Shown in pieces: positions 6,427-14,262 of a stretch of 43,661 nt of DNA. The stretch's first letter is position 1. The number at the start of each line of letters is the position of its first letter. A model generated the notes under the pieces. That model had not been told where the DNA came from and did not search any database. It saw only the letters and a program-made list of their open reading frames with translations. Where the stretch lies: positions 1-43,661 of the forward strand of contig JAMPCH010000021.1 of the NCBI GenBank assembly GCA_023666265.1. The letters are read 5' to 3'. Position numbers and translations under genes: made by a program. This DNA is from Roseburia sp. (GTDB taxonomy: Bacteria > Bacillota > Clostridia > Oscillospirales > Ruminococcaceae).

Positions 6427-8910
6427 TTATTCCCCGTTTTCGGCGATCAGGTGATATTCTTCGATCTCCACCTCCCCGTTTAAGTAGGGGGTCGGGTCGA
6501 TCGGCGTGCCGTCCTTTCTCATCTCAAAGTGAAGGTGTGCGCCCGTCGAATAGCCGCTGTTCCCGGCGGCGGCGACGATCTCGCCCTGTTTTACCGCCTG
6601 CCCCTCGGTAACATAAAGCTCGGAGCAGTGAGCGTAAAGCGAGATCAGCCCGTCTCCGTGGTCGAGGGCGATACAATTCCCATAGCCGACCGGCTCGTTC
6701 GCCGTACTTATAACGACCCCGTCGGCGACCGCGTCGCCCTCCGCCGCCGCAAAATCGAGCCCCGCGTGATCATACTCGAGCCACGGGTCATAGTTATAGC
6801 CCGCACAGATCCATACCCCGCGCGCCCCCGCCTCGGGGAGGAGCGGGTTTGGGGTGACCGCGAGATAAAGGGCGTTCTCGCCCATGAAGTCGCGGACGAA
6901 GGTCGTCTTTGTCTCCTCGGTCGCGCCGTACTCCGAATAAGGCGCGATCCGCGTCAAGTGGTGCGCGGCGGCGTATTCGGCGATCGGGCTGTCCTCCGTA
7001 TGGGTGAGATCGGCGTTGTGATAGCCGATATAGAGCGTTTCCCCGTCCGTGAGGGCGGTATAATCCGAGTCCGCGAAAAGCTCGAGCGATTCGAGGTATT
7101 CGTCCCGATAGAGGTTTACCCCGTCGGTATGCCAGAGGTAGAGATACGCCTTCCGTAAAAGCGGCGCTTTATATTCATAGGCTTGGAGCGCGGGATTTTC
7201 GTCGATCATACGCCGAACGTCGTTAAGTAGGTCATATCCGTTGAGCCTTAGCGCCGCGAGTTCGGTCAGCGAAGCGTAATAGATCCCCGTGCCGCTGACG
7301 TTGGTTACGCCGTATTGCGCTGTGGCGAGCGCCGTTTGGAGCGTTTCGGGGAGCGGCGGCATCTCGACGAGCGCGTCGTCCGCCGCCAGCGCCCCGCCGT
7401 CGAGCTTATCGGCGGTAAGAAGGCGGATCTCCCGATAGTATTCGACCTTTTGGCGGAAGAATTCTTTTTGCATCCCCTCGAGCGCGTCCTCGAGCCGCTG
7501 TAAGTATTCCGAACTCAGATCAGCGTACCCGAGCCACGCCGAGACGGGCGCTTCATAAATTTCCGCCCCGCTGAGCCATACGCTCCCGAGTGCGTTTTCC
7601 TCGGAACAAAACGTATAGGGGCTGAGGAAAATTTCTTCAAATTCCTGATCCGTCCCATAAAGGATCGTCTCGAGCGTCGCGGCGGAATAAAGCGCCGCGC
7701 CCGTCTGACCATAATAATGGCGGTCGATCATATTGAGCGCCTCGGCGAGCCGATCGGGGGTGATGTTAAGGCTCTCGATCGTGAGTAGGCGGCGATAGCT
7801 CGGGATCGTCGCGCGGTTTGATATACCCGCCGCGCCGCCGATCGCGGTCTCATAGGTTTTTTCATCGGGGGCGCTGTCTTTAACGAGCTTTAAGACGTAG
7901 TTATAGATCTCGACGCCGCCGAGGTCGATCGTTTCGTTAAAGTCGGACACGGCGGGGTCATAGATCGCGTAAAGCTCCGAGCCTTCCGCGAGGGAGGGGC
8001 GGCTTTGTTCAAAGAGCGCCGCCGAGACGAGGAGCGACTTTCGCTCGACCGCCGCCGTATAAACGTCGTCGCCGAGGGTCTCCGCCCATTCGCGTAGGAG
8101 CGCGAGCGCCTCGGGCGGTCGGTCGGCGGGTACGCCCAGCTCGACGAAGATCGCGGTCAGCTCGTCCGAGGACATCTCGTATAGGTTCTCCATGGTGTAG
8201 AAGAAAAATCCCTCTTCCCCGGCGCGAAGGAGCGGCAGCTCGTCGCTCACGAAGAGGCGGCGGCATAAGCTCTCGTCGCGCCCCGCGATCGCCCCAATCT
8301 CCGACTCATTAAAGCCGCCTCGGGCGGCGAGAAGCCGCCGCGCTTCTCCTTCGTCGATCTCGAAGTAGGTCACGAAGGAGAGGAGGTTCGGGTTATTATA
8401 AAAGGTATAATAGGGGGGATCGGCGACGAAATGATCCCGCCACGCGGCGAAGGCGTCCGTCCCGACCGCCTCGATCAGCGCGTCGCCGAAGGTCGTAAAG
8501 CGGGCGGAGAAGGGCGCGGAGCGCGTCTCATTATCCTTCAGCGCGGGCATACGCTCGTATACGTCGGGCGAATGGTCGAGCTTCGGCGTAGCGAGCTCGC
8601 CGACGGTATTTTTCCCGGGCGCGAGCGCGGGCGAGCCGCCGCCGAGATCGGGATACTCCGACGCGGTCACGACGATCGAGCGCTCCTCGGCGAAAAGGCT
8701 TCGTAAAAAGCCGCCGCCCGCGATGATGAGCGCAAAAGCCGCCGCCGCGCCCGCCGCCCCGAGAAGGATCGGGGCGAGGCGCAGTCTATGCTTCGCGACG
8801 GAGCGCTTTTTCGCCTCGTCCGCCTCGCGGACGGAATCCATCACGCGCTTTTTAAAAGCCTCCGTCGCGCGGATCCCGTCAAACGCCTTTTTATAATCCT
8901 TAATATTCAT
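6427..8910 (-). CDS. Membrane protein with anti-sigma-like N-terminus and C-terminal M23 peptidase domain
   Basis: 827 residues. Residues 1-44 are charged and cytoplasmic, about 45-68 form one membrane segment, and the rest faces outside. A long central region of about 600 residues has no domain I recognise. The C-terminus (about 700-805) is an M23/LytM endopeptidase domain with the zinc and catalytic residues visible: H715 and D719 in HAGLD, H761 in YAH, and H792/H794 in HLH. M23 enzymes cut peptidoglycan cross-bridges or stems. The start is the ATG at 8910 with AGGAGG just upstream; the gene overlaps the preceding ECF sigma gene by 11 nt. Coupling to a sigma factor suggests an anti-sigma/sensor protein tied to the cell wall, which is unusual for M23 proteins. 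Confidence 0.8.
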   Translation of the reverse strand: MNIKDYKKAFDGIRATEAFKKRVMDSVREADEAKKRSVAKHRLRLAPILLGAAGAAAAFALIIAGGGFLRSLFAEERSIVVTASEYPDLGGGSPALAPGKNTVGELATPKLDHSPDVYERMPALKDNETRSAPFSARFTTFGDALIEAVGTDAFAAWRDHFVADPPYYTFYNNPNLLSFVTYFEIDEGEARRLLAARGGFNESEIGAIAGRDESLCRRLFVSDELPLLRAGEEGFFFYTMENLYEMSSDELTAIFVELGVPADRPPEALALLREWAETLGDDVYTAAVERKSLLVSAALFEQSRPSLAEGSELYAIYDPAVSDFNETIDLGGVEIYNYVLKLVKDSAPDEKTYETAIGGAAGISNRATIPSYRRLLTIESLNITPDRLAEALNMIDRHYYGQTGAALYSAATLETILYGTDQEFEEIFLSPYTFCSEENALGSVWLSGAEIYEAPVSAWLGYADLSSEYLQRLEDALEGMQKEFFRQKVEYYREIRLLTADKLDGGALAADDALVEMPPLPETLQTALATAQYGVTNVSGTGIYYASLTELAALRLNGYDLLNDVRRMIDENPALQAYEYKAPLLRKAYLYLWHTDGVNLYRDEYLESLELFADSDYTALTDGETLYIGYHNADLTHTEDSPIAEYAAAHHLTRIAPYSEYGATEETKTTFVRDFMGENALYLAVTPNPLLPEAGARGVWICAGYNYDPWLEYDHAGLDFAAAEGDAVADGVVISTANEPVGYGNCIALDHGDGLISLYAHCSELYVTEGQAVKQGEIVAAAGNSGYSTGAHLHFEMRKDGTPIDPTPYLNGEVEIEEYHLIAENGE

Positions 8911-9379
8911 ACGCTTCCTCCTCAATCACAAGCTTTAGCCGCTCTCTTCCGCGCTTTAGCCACGTTACGACCGTGTTTGGCGGAACATGATAAATTTCGG
9001 CGATTTCCGTTGTCCGATAGCCCTCGTAATAATGAAGGTAGAGGGCGTTTCGATACTTTGGGTCGAGCTTACCGATAAGCTCTAAGACATTCGTTTGTGC
9101 CTCGTCCCGCCTGACCCACGCGTCCTCAAGCGGGACCTCTCTTCGCCGCTTGGCGCGGCGAAGCTCATTGACACAAAGATTTGAGGTCACATGGATCAGC
9201 CAAGATTTGATATGCTCGCGCGATTCGAGCGAGCCTTGTTGTTGCAGCCGTAAAAACGCGTCTTGGACGATGTCCTCGGCGTCCTGTTGGTTTTTAACGT
9301 GCTGAAACGCGAGCCGAAGCAACATATCCGCGTAAAGATCAAAGCTCCGCTCGATCTCCGCCGCGTTTAATTCCACCAT
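8900..9379 (-). CDS. ECF-type RNA polymerase sigma factor
   Basis: 159-residue sigma factor with region 2 (DAEDIVQDAFLRLQQQ, then IKSWLIHVTSNLCVNELRR) and region 4 (LDPKYRNALYLHYYEGYRTTEIAEI followed by the recognition helix PPNTVVTWLKRGRERL; listed here in two parts). It is close in pattern to SigV/SigW-like proteins of Firmicutes. The ATG at 9379 follows AGGGGGGAT. It is translationally coupled to the M23 membrane protein, its likely partner. The upstream region is very AT-rich; I could not place a confident promoter, which would fit an ECF-dependent autoregulated promoter. Confidence 0.92.
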   Translation of the reverse strand: MVELNAAEIERSFDLYADMLLRLAFQHVKNQQDAEDIVQDAFLRLQQQGSLESREHIKSWLIHVTSNLCVNELRRAKRRREVPLEDAWVRRDEAQTNVLELIGKLDPKYRNALYLHYYEGYRTTEIAEIYHVPPNTVVTWLKRGRERLKLVIEEEAYEY

Positions 9380-9499
9380 ACGATCCCCCCTAACGAGCCT
9401 GTCCTTTAAAACCCTCTACTTATAATACAATTCACAATGCCAAATTATTGCATCGTTCAAAAAAATTTTTTAAATTTTTTTAAAATTTTTTCTTTTTTT

Positions 9500-9613
9500 T
9501 AATTTTGGGAAAGCGCGGAGCGCTCCGCCTCTCATAAAAACGGCGGTTTCAGACGTAGAGGACAGTCGCCGTTTTATCATAGGTCGCGGGAAACCGCGCC
9601 TTCCCAAAATTAA
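9500..9613. repeat. Long nested inverted repeat
   Basis: The outer arms match over about 19 nt with one mismatch (TAATTTTGGGAA...GCGCGG against its complement). The inner arms AAAACGGCG/CGCCGTTTT and the stretches beside them also pair, so the whole block can fold into one stem. It may be a degenerate terminator or a small non-coding repeat. Confidence 0.55.
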
Positions 9614-9632
9614 AAAAACGCCCCAAACGGTT

Positions 9633-9660
9633 ACCCCCTCTCGCCGAGGCGAGAGGGGGT
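9633..9660 (-). terminator. Strong hairpin after the ABC transporter operon
   Basis: Perfect 13-bp stem ACCCCCTCTCGCC/GGCGAGAGGGGGT with a 2-base tip, 43 nt after the permease stop on the minus strand. A T7 run follows about 15 nt later rather than directly, so it may be a terminator or an RNA-stabilising end. Confidence 0.5.
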
Positions 9661-9702
9661 TCATCTATATACCGTGTGTTAGAGTAAATTTATATATCTT
9701 TT

Positions 9703-10575
9703 TTAGCCCTTTACCGCGCCGAGCGTAACGCCCGCGACGATAAATTTAGAGAAACAGAAGTAAACGATCATAACGGGTAAGATCGCGAGCGCGAGTACCA
9801 TATAGACCTCGCCGAAGTCGTTATGCGCCGCCTCGCGTCCGCGCACATACGCGATCCAAAGAGGCATGGTCTTCATATCGGCTTTGTCCAAAATTAAAGC
9901 GGGAAGGAAGTAGTTATTCCACGACGAGGTGAAGGCGAAGATCGCCTGAACCGCGAACGCCGGCTTTAAGATCGGGAGGATAATCTGATTATAGGTACGA
10001 AACTCGTTAGACCCGTCCATACGCGCCGCCTCAACGATCTCGAGCGGGAGCGAACCGTCCATATATTGCTTCATAAAGAAGAATACGGAGGGCGCCGCGA
10101 TCGAGGGTACGACGAGCGGTATGTAGTTGTTTAACAGCCCCCAGCTCGTCATCTGGTTATAAAAACCGAGCGCCGAGATCTGAGTCGGGATCGTCATAAT
10201 GATCAGGATAAAGGTAAAAAGCGCGTTCTTCCCTTTAAAGTTATAGACGTGGATACCGTAAGCGGTCATTCCCGAGAAGTAGATCGAGAAGATCGCCGAG
10301 AGCCCCGCGATAATGAGCGAGTTTAAGAGCCCGCGAAGGATCTGGATATTCTCGTCCGCCATAACCTTATTAAAGTTATTGATAAGACTCCCGCCGGGGA
10401 GGAAGGAGAGCGACGTTTGGATCGCGTTATGTGAGCGGGTCGCGTTGATAAAGAGCAGGTAGACAAAAAGGAGCGCTAAGATCGCGAAGATCGAGAGAAC
10501 CACATAACATACGATCCGATGGATCGTCAAGGACATGCTTTTTTCTTCGTCATAAGGATTCATTTTAGAAGCCAT
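9703..10575 (-). CDS. Carbohydrate ABC transporter permease, MalG type
   Basis: 290-residue inner-membrane permease with about six membrane segments. The EAA loop that docks on the ATPase is visible as EAARMDGSNEFRTYNQIILP (about 190-210). The C-terminus ends GVTLGAVKG, the typical end of this family. It starts one base after the upstream permease gene (ATG at 10575 with GGGGGTAA upstream), so the two are co-translated. With the partner permease and the binding lipoprotein it forms a CUT1-type sugar importer. No ATPase gene is present; such systems usually borrow a shared MsmK/MsmX ATPase encoded elsewhere. The sugar is unknown. Confidence 0.92.
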   Translation of the reverse strand: MASKMNPYDEEKSMSLTIHRIVCYVVLSIFAILALLFVYLLFINATRSHNAIQTSLSFLPGGSLINNFNKVMADENIQILRGLLNSLIIAGLSAIFSIYFSGMTAYGIHVYNFKGKNALFTFILIIMTIPTQISALGFYNQMTSWGLLNNYIPLVVPSIAAPSVFFFMKQYMDGSLPLEIVEAARMDGSNEFRTYNQIILPILKPAFAVQAIFAFTSSWNNYFLPALILDKADMKTMPLWIAYVRGREAAHNDFGEVYMVLALAILPVMIVYFCFSKFIVAGVTLGAVKG

Positions 10576-10576
10576 G

Positions 10577-11557
10577 TTATCTTACCCCCTTTGCCGCGGC
10601 TCTTTTCATCTGCTTCTTTTCGCGGCGAGACGTCCCCGCGTCGGTAAAGAAGTAGAATACGACTAAGCTCAGCGCCGCACAGATAATAAAGATACATACC
10701 GATACCGCGCCGCCCGCGCCATAGTTCTTAGACCGTGTGATGAGCTGATTTAAGTACATAATGAGCGTCATGGTCGAGTTATTCGGGCTACCGATCCCGT
10801 TCGTTAAGATCGAGGGTACGTCATACATCTGTAACCCGCCGATCAGCGACGTGATCAATACATAGACGAGGATCGGTCGAATAAGCGGCATCGTGATCTT
10901 AGTAAAGATCTGAGTCGAGGTACAGCCGTCGATCTCCGCCGCCTCGATGAGCGACGCGTCGATCCCCATCATCGCCGCCATTAAGAGGATCGTCGTATTC
11001 CCGAACCACATCAAGAAGTTCATCAGCGCGACGAGCGCTCGGGCGGAGGTAGGATGGAAGAGGAACTGGTAAGCTTCTCCGTTATTGACCGATTTAATGA
11101 TCGAGTTGATCGGACCGATGTCGTTAAAGAGCATCATAAACATCATAGAGAACGCCGCCGCCATGATGAGGTTCGGCATATACATGACCGTTTTAAAAAA
11201 GCCGAGGGCTTTTAAGCGTAGCCGCGCACTCGTAAACCAGTACGCGAAAAGGAGAGAGACCGCGATCTGCGGGATAAAGCCCATGACCCACATGATCATC
11301 GTGTTTCCGAGGAACTGGAAAATTCTTCCCTCGGAGAAGATCGTTACATAATTTTTAAAGCCTACGAACTGTTCGATCTCTTCCCAGGTGGCGGTGTTCG
11401 TATACTTCTCGAAGAAGCTGTAATAGAACGTTTCCACGAGGGGGACGAGCTGGAACACAACGAAGACGATGATAAACGGCGCGATAAAGAAATAGCCCCA
11501 TTTCTCATAGCTGATGCTTTTTCTCTTAGTCGTAGCCGCCGCGCTTTTATTCGCCAT
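10577..11557 (-). CDS. Carbohydrate ABC transporter permease, MalF type
   Basis: 326-residue inner-membrane permease of the MalF/UgpA group: an N-terminal membrane segment (about 19-38), then five more, with the EAA loop EAAEIDGCTSTQIFTKITMP in the C-terminal half. I chose ATG at 11557 (AGAAAGGTGG upstream); the longer open frame to 11725 runs into the hairpins and lacks a ribosome-binding site. It sits between the binding protein gene (260 bp upstream, with an intercistronic hairpin) and the MalG-type permease. Confidence 0.9.
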   Translation of the reverse strand: MANKSAAATTKRKSISYEKWGYFFIAPFIIVFVVFQLVPLVETFYYSFFEKYTNTATWEEIEQFVGFKNYVTIFSEGRIFQFLGNTMIMWVMGFIPQIAVSLLFAYWFTSARLRLKALGFFKTVMYMPNLIMAAAFSMMFMMLFNDIGPINSIIKSVNNGEAYQFLFHPTSARALVALMNFLMWFGNTTILLMAAMMGIDASLIEAAEIDGCTSTQIFTKITMPLIRPILVYVLITSLIGGLQMYDVPSILTNGIGSPNNSTMTLIMYLNQLITRSKNYGAGGAVSVCIFIICAALSLVVFYFFTDAGTSRREKKQMKRAAAKGVR

Positions 11558-11707
11558 AACGCCGAAGCCCACCTTTCTGATTGATTTACCTCCCTCGGCA
11601 ATCGCCGCAACGCCGACCCCAACGGTCTCGAACGTATCCGATCTTGATCGATTTAGACAGATTTTTTTAACAAACCGACCGATCTTTTTACGGTTCGACG
11701 CTCCGGC

Positions 11708-11727
11708 GGTTGCCGAAGTCGGCAACC
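11708..11727. other. Intercistronic hairpin
   Basis: Perfect 8-bp stem GGTTGCCG/CGGCAACC with a 4-nt loop in the gap between the binding-protein gene and the permease genes. Confidence 0.5.
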
Positions 11728-11739
11728 TTGTACAAAATA

Positions 11740-11772
11740 GGGAGTAAGAAGTTTTTTCACATACTTACTCCC
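11740..11772 (-). terminator. Intercistronic hairpin or attenuator after the binding-protein gene
   Basis: A 9-bp perfect stem GGGAGTAAG/CTTACTCCC with a 15-nt loop, 45 nt after the binding-protein stop. On the minus strand it is followed by TATTTTG, a weak T tract; on the plus strand by T5. Such hairpins commonly reduce read-through so the binding protein is made in excess over the permeases. Confidence 0.5.
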
Positions 11773-11817
11773 TTTTTGTTTAATCAATATTTTTTACGAA
11801 ATCCTTCGTAAGCCTGA

Positions 11818-13308
11818 TTACGCCTCGGGAACGGTAAGCTCGGGATAGGTGTCCTTCATCATCTGATAGAAGTTGTTGAGCGCCTGTTCCTTGGTAACTT
11901 CGCCGTTGAAGTAGTCGTGCATGCAGGTCTGGAGATTTTCGTTCGCGAGCTGGTCATACGCCGAGATGTTCGAGCAGTCGATGTTCGGCGCGGCTTCCGC
12001 GAAGAGCGCGATGTGGTTCTGACCGCCGAGGAACGAAGAACCGTAGTTCGGATCGTTCGCGATCGAGTTCATACCCACAACGGTGTTGGTGTAATCCTGA
12101 GTGTCGATGGTGATCTGCTTCTGAGTCTCGGAGTCACAGGTCAGTCTCTTCATAACGTTCGCGACGAGAACCGCGTTATCCGTGCCGGTCGCGGCGCAGA
12201 TCCAAGTACCGCCCCAGTAGTAAGGCGCGGGACCTTCACATACCGCGTAGTCGCCGTAGATACCGTTGCCGACTTCTTCCTTACCGCCGTCCGCTACCGC
12301 GGTCTCGAGCGAGTTGCCGAGAAGCGTGAAGTTGATGCCCCAAGTCGAGTAGAAGAAGCCGAAGCTCTTACCGCTCGGACCCTGTTCAGCCGCCCAAGCG
12401 GGATCCCAGAGCTTTACCTTGTTGTTATAACCCTTTTCGGTGTAGTCCATGGTCTGATCTACCCAGTTCATGATGTTCGGGTCGATCTCGAGCTTTCCGT
12501 CAACGACCCACGGTCTCGAAACGTTATTGGAGAATACACGATAGCTGTCGTCAAAGCCCGCGAGCATGTAGTAGCCCGCTTCCTTCATCTTAGCGGCGGT
12601 CTCGTCGAACTTATCCCAGTCCGCTACTGCCTTCTGTACTTCCGCCGGGTCGTCCGTCCCGAGTACCTCGGTCGCGATCGAGCGTCTGTAAGCGAAAAGA
12701 CCGGGGGTAGCCTGCCAAGTAACGCCCTTTAACTGACCGTTCGCGGTAACGATCTCCTGAGTATACTTATACTGGTCGGAGAGATCCGCGCTCGTGATCC
12801 CGAGGTCGGAAATGTTCATCGCGTAGGGAGAACCCGTGTACTTTAACGCGTAGTCCGCCTCGATCAAGAAGATGTCGACCTTATCGTCGTCAGCCGCCGA
12901 GGACTGAGCCTGGAGCGCGCTGTCGAGAGCCTGCTGATAAACGCCGCCCTCGTTGGTGTTGATGACCCAGTTTACGGTCACGTCCGCCGGAACGAGATCC
13001 GCCGCGTAGCCGTTAAATCTCTGTTGGAATTCATCGTTCCAGCAGTAGATGTTTAACACCTTACCGGTATCGGCGGAGGTGTCGCCGTACTCAACGGTAT
13101 GCTTGTCGGCGTCGTCCGTCGCGTCGCTCGCGGTGTCGTCCGGCGTATCGGGCGTGTCCGCGTTGTCGTCCGCCGCCGCAGGGGTCGTCGTGCCGTTCGC
13201 CGCAGGAGCCGCCGTCGTCGTGGTGGTCGTCTCCGTGCTGGAATCACAGCCGGCGATCGAGAGAAGCATAGCCGACGCCAAAAGCGTTGTCATTATTCTC
13301 TTCTTCAT
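11818..13308 (-). CDS. Sugar ABC transporter substrate-binding lipoprotein
   Basis: 496-residue extracellular solute-binding protein of the carbohydrate (family 1) type. The N-terminus is a lipoprotein signal ending in the lipobox IAGC (C21), followed by a Thr/Ala/Asp-rich linker (about 22-70) and a two-lobe binding domain beginning with KVLNIYCWNDEFQQRF. It tethers to the outer face of the membrane and delivers sugar to the two permeases downstream. The start ATG at 13308 follows TTGGAGGAAA. A sigma-A promoter lies about 110 bp upstream. Substrate cannot be read from the sequence. Confidence 0.92.
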   Translation of the reverse strand: MKKRIMTTLLASAMLLSIAGCDSSTETTTTTTAAPAANGTTTPAAADDNADTPDTPDDTASDATDDADKHTVEYGDTSADTGKVLNIYCWNDEFQQRFNGYAADLVPADVTVNWVINTNEGGVYQQALDSALQAQSSAADDDKVDIFLIEADYALKYTGSPYAMNISDLGITSADLSDQYKYTQEIVTANGQLKGVTWQATPGLFAYRRSIATEVLGTDDPAEVQKAVADWDKFDETAAKMKEAGYYMLAGFDDSYRVFSNNVSRPWVVDGKLEIDPNIMNWVDQTMDYTEKGYNNKVKLWDPAWAAEQGPSGKSFGFFYSTWGINFTLLGNSLETAVADGGKEEVGNGIYGDYAVCEGPAPYYWGGTWICAATGTDNAVLVANVMKRLTCDSETQKQITIDTQDYTNTVVGMNSIANDPNYGSSFLGGQNHIALFAEAAPNIDCSNISAYDQLANENLQTCMHDYFNGEVTKEQALNNFYQMMKDTYPELTVPEA

Positions 13309-13337
13309 AACTTTTTTCCTCCAAATAAATTGTCGTT

Positions 13338-13353
13338 CGGTTTTTAAAAACCG
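13338..13353. other. Perfect 16-bp palindrome in the binding-protein leader
   Basis: CGGTTTTTAAAAACCG, centred about 40 bp upstream of the binding-protein start, inside its predicted 5' leader. Could be an operator or an RNA hairpin; role unknown. Confidence 0.4.
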
Positions 13354-13418
13354 TTCGGTTGATCTTTGATCACGGCGGCGGGTGACCCCGTCCTTACTTT
13401 CCGTGATCTTCATTTGTA

Positions 13419-13447
13419 ACTATATCACAAAATTTATAATTTTGCAA
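13419..13447 (-). promoter_or_regulatory. Sigma-A promoter of the sugar ABC transporter
   Basis: Minus strand: -35 TTGCAA (13447-13442), 17-bp spacer, -10 TATAGT (13424-13419). Transcription would start near 13412, giving a leader of about 105 nt. Confidence 0.75.
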
Positions 13448-13483
13448 GTCTTTTTTTCAAATTTTTTTGCCACGCGTCGGAGA

Positions 13484-13491
13484 AAACGTTT
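13484..13491. promoter_or_regulatory. Possible LacI/CcpA-type operator upstream of the ABC promoter
   Basis: An AAACGTTT palindrome within GGAGAAAACGTTTCC, about 40 bp upstream of the -35 element. The central CG flanked by A and T runs resembles catabolite/LacI-family operators. No LacI repressor gene with a DNA-binding domain lies nearby, so this is a weak call. Confidence 0.25.
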
Positions 13492-13848
13492 CCAAAATTT
13501 ATTTTTTTCGTCGATTTTAGTAAAAATCACGAACCCCCCGTCCGCGCCCCCCGACGGGATCGGTCCTATCCGCTCGACTCGGGTTTTTCCGCTGAAATCG
13601 GCGCTTCACGCGCGGAGCGATCCGTCGGAAAAAATAAGATGAAGCGATTTTTGACGACAAAATTTTCTCAACTCGTGGAACGTATTTGGTGAAAATGACG
13701 AAATATTTTCCTTCGGGATAAAATCGCCCCCTCGGCGTTAAAACACTCGGATCGTATCCGAGCTGTAACCGACCGCCGCCGTTTCCCCTTCCTTTTCCCG
13801 TTCTTTTTGGGGCGCGGAAAAAAAGTAAAAAAATTTTCGCGAAAAAGC
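13492..13848. other. Intergenic stretch with no recognisable gene
   Basis: Frames here lack ribosome-binding sites and family motifs. Small hairpins are present (for example CTCGGAT/ATCCGAG near 13747-13763). Nothing else supported. Confidence 0.6.
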
Positions 13849-13877
13849 TTGAATTTACGGCGGAAATATTGTACAAT
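13849..13877 (+). promoter_or_regulatory. Sigma-A promoter of a short transcript
   Basis: -35 TTGAAT (13849-13854), 17-bp spacer, -10 TACAAT (13872-13877). Predicted start near 13884; the transcript would end at the terminator at 14030-14066, about 180 nt. Confidence 0.7.
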
Positions 13878-13950
13878 AGAGGTGGGTCAAGCGGCGGGTC
13901 GCCTCGGCTCGGTTTTATTATTTTATATGGTATGGTTCGGGGTGATTGAT

Positions 13951-14028
13951 ATGCGCGATATGCTTGGATTAAAAAGATACGGGCTTAGTTTGTCGCGCGT
14001 GGGCGGCTCAAACGGGGGAATAGCATAA
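13951..14028 (+). CDS. Possible 25-residue peptide
   Basis: Short frame reading MRDMLGLKRYGLSLSR then VGGSNGGIA. It has a GGGGTGA site 5 nt before its ATG, its own promoter (13849-13877) and a terminator straight after the stop. The first 16 residues are basic and amphipathic; the tail is glycine-rich. No family recognised. The same unit could instead be a small regulatory RNA. No immunity, transport or processing gene lies beside it. Confidence 0.35.
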   Translation: MRDMLGLKRYGLSLSRVGGSNGGIA

Positions 14029-14029
14029 A

Positions 14030-14066
14030 AACGGCTATGCGTTTTTCGCACGGCTTTTTTATTTTT
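14030..14066 (+). terminator. Terminator of the short transcript
   Basis: GGCTATGCG can pair with CGCACGGCT (with wobbles and one mismatch) around a T5 loop, followed by TTTTTTATTTTT. It ends the short unit and insulates it from the purine promoter at 14116. Confidence 0.65.
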
Positions 14067-14115
14067 CGGCGGCTCTGGCGGTTGATTTTTTGGGGAAGGT
14101 CGTTTGAGCGGCGAG

Positions 14116-14144
14116 TTGACTTCGTAAAAATCGGGTTATATAAT
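14116..14144 (+). promoter_or_regulatory. Sigma-A promoter of the purine cluster
   Basis: -35 TTGACT (14116-14121), 17-bp spacer, consensus -10 TATAAT (14139-14144). The predicted leader (about 14151-14262) can form GCGCC/GGCGC and GTTTGT/ACAAAC hairpins. I see no known purine, ZTP or PRPP riboswitch consensus in it. Confidence 0.85.
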
Positions 14145-14262
14145 AAAGGTGAGACAATGCGCCCTTCGGCGCGGAAAGGGTAGGTAAAGTTTGTGCCTCG
14201 GCGCAGCAAAGCCGCACTTCTCGGAACAAACTGCCTCCATAAGGAAAGGAATGGTCATAAAA

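Larger units (their letters stand above)
9380..9702. other. Intergenic region with a long imperfect hairpin
   Basis: Between the ABC permease gene end and the second ECF sigma gene. It holds an AT-rich stretch upstream of the sigma gene, a roughly 115-nt nested inverted repeat (9500-9613) and a perfect 13-bp GC-rich hairpin (9633-9660). No coding sequence seen. Confidence 0.6.

Noticed and set aside
13517-13876. 119-residue minus-strand frame in the ABC-purE gap
   Set aside because: No ribosome-binding site or family motif, and it overlaps the promoter at 13849-13877.
13884-14066. 6S RNA upstream of purE
   Set aside because: Size is right, but the two halves do not pair into the long interrupted stem of 6S RNA, and the unit ends in a classical terminator.
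14151-14262. Purine, ZTP or PRPP (ykkC-type) riboswitch in the purE leader
   Set aside because: None of the conserved sequence blocks I know for these classes can be found; only simple hairpins are present.
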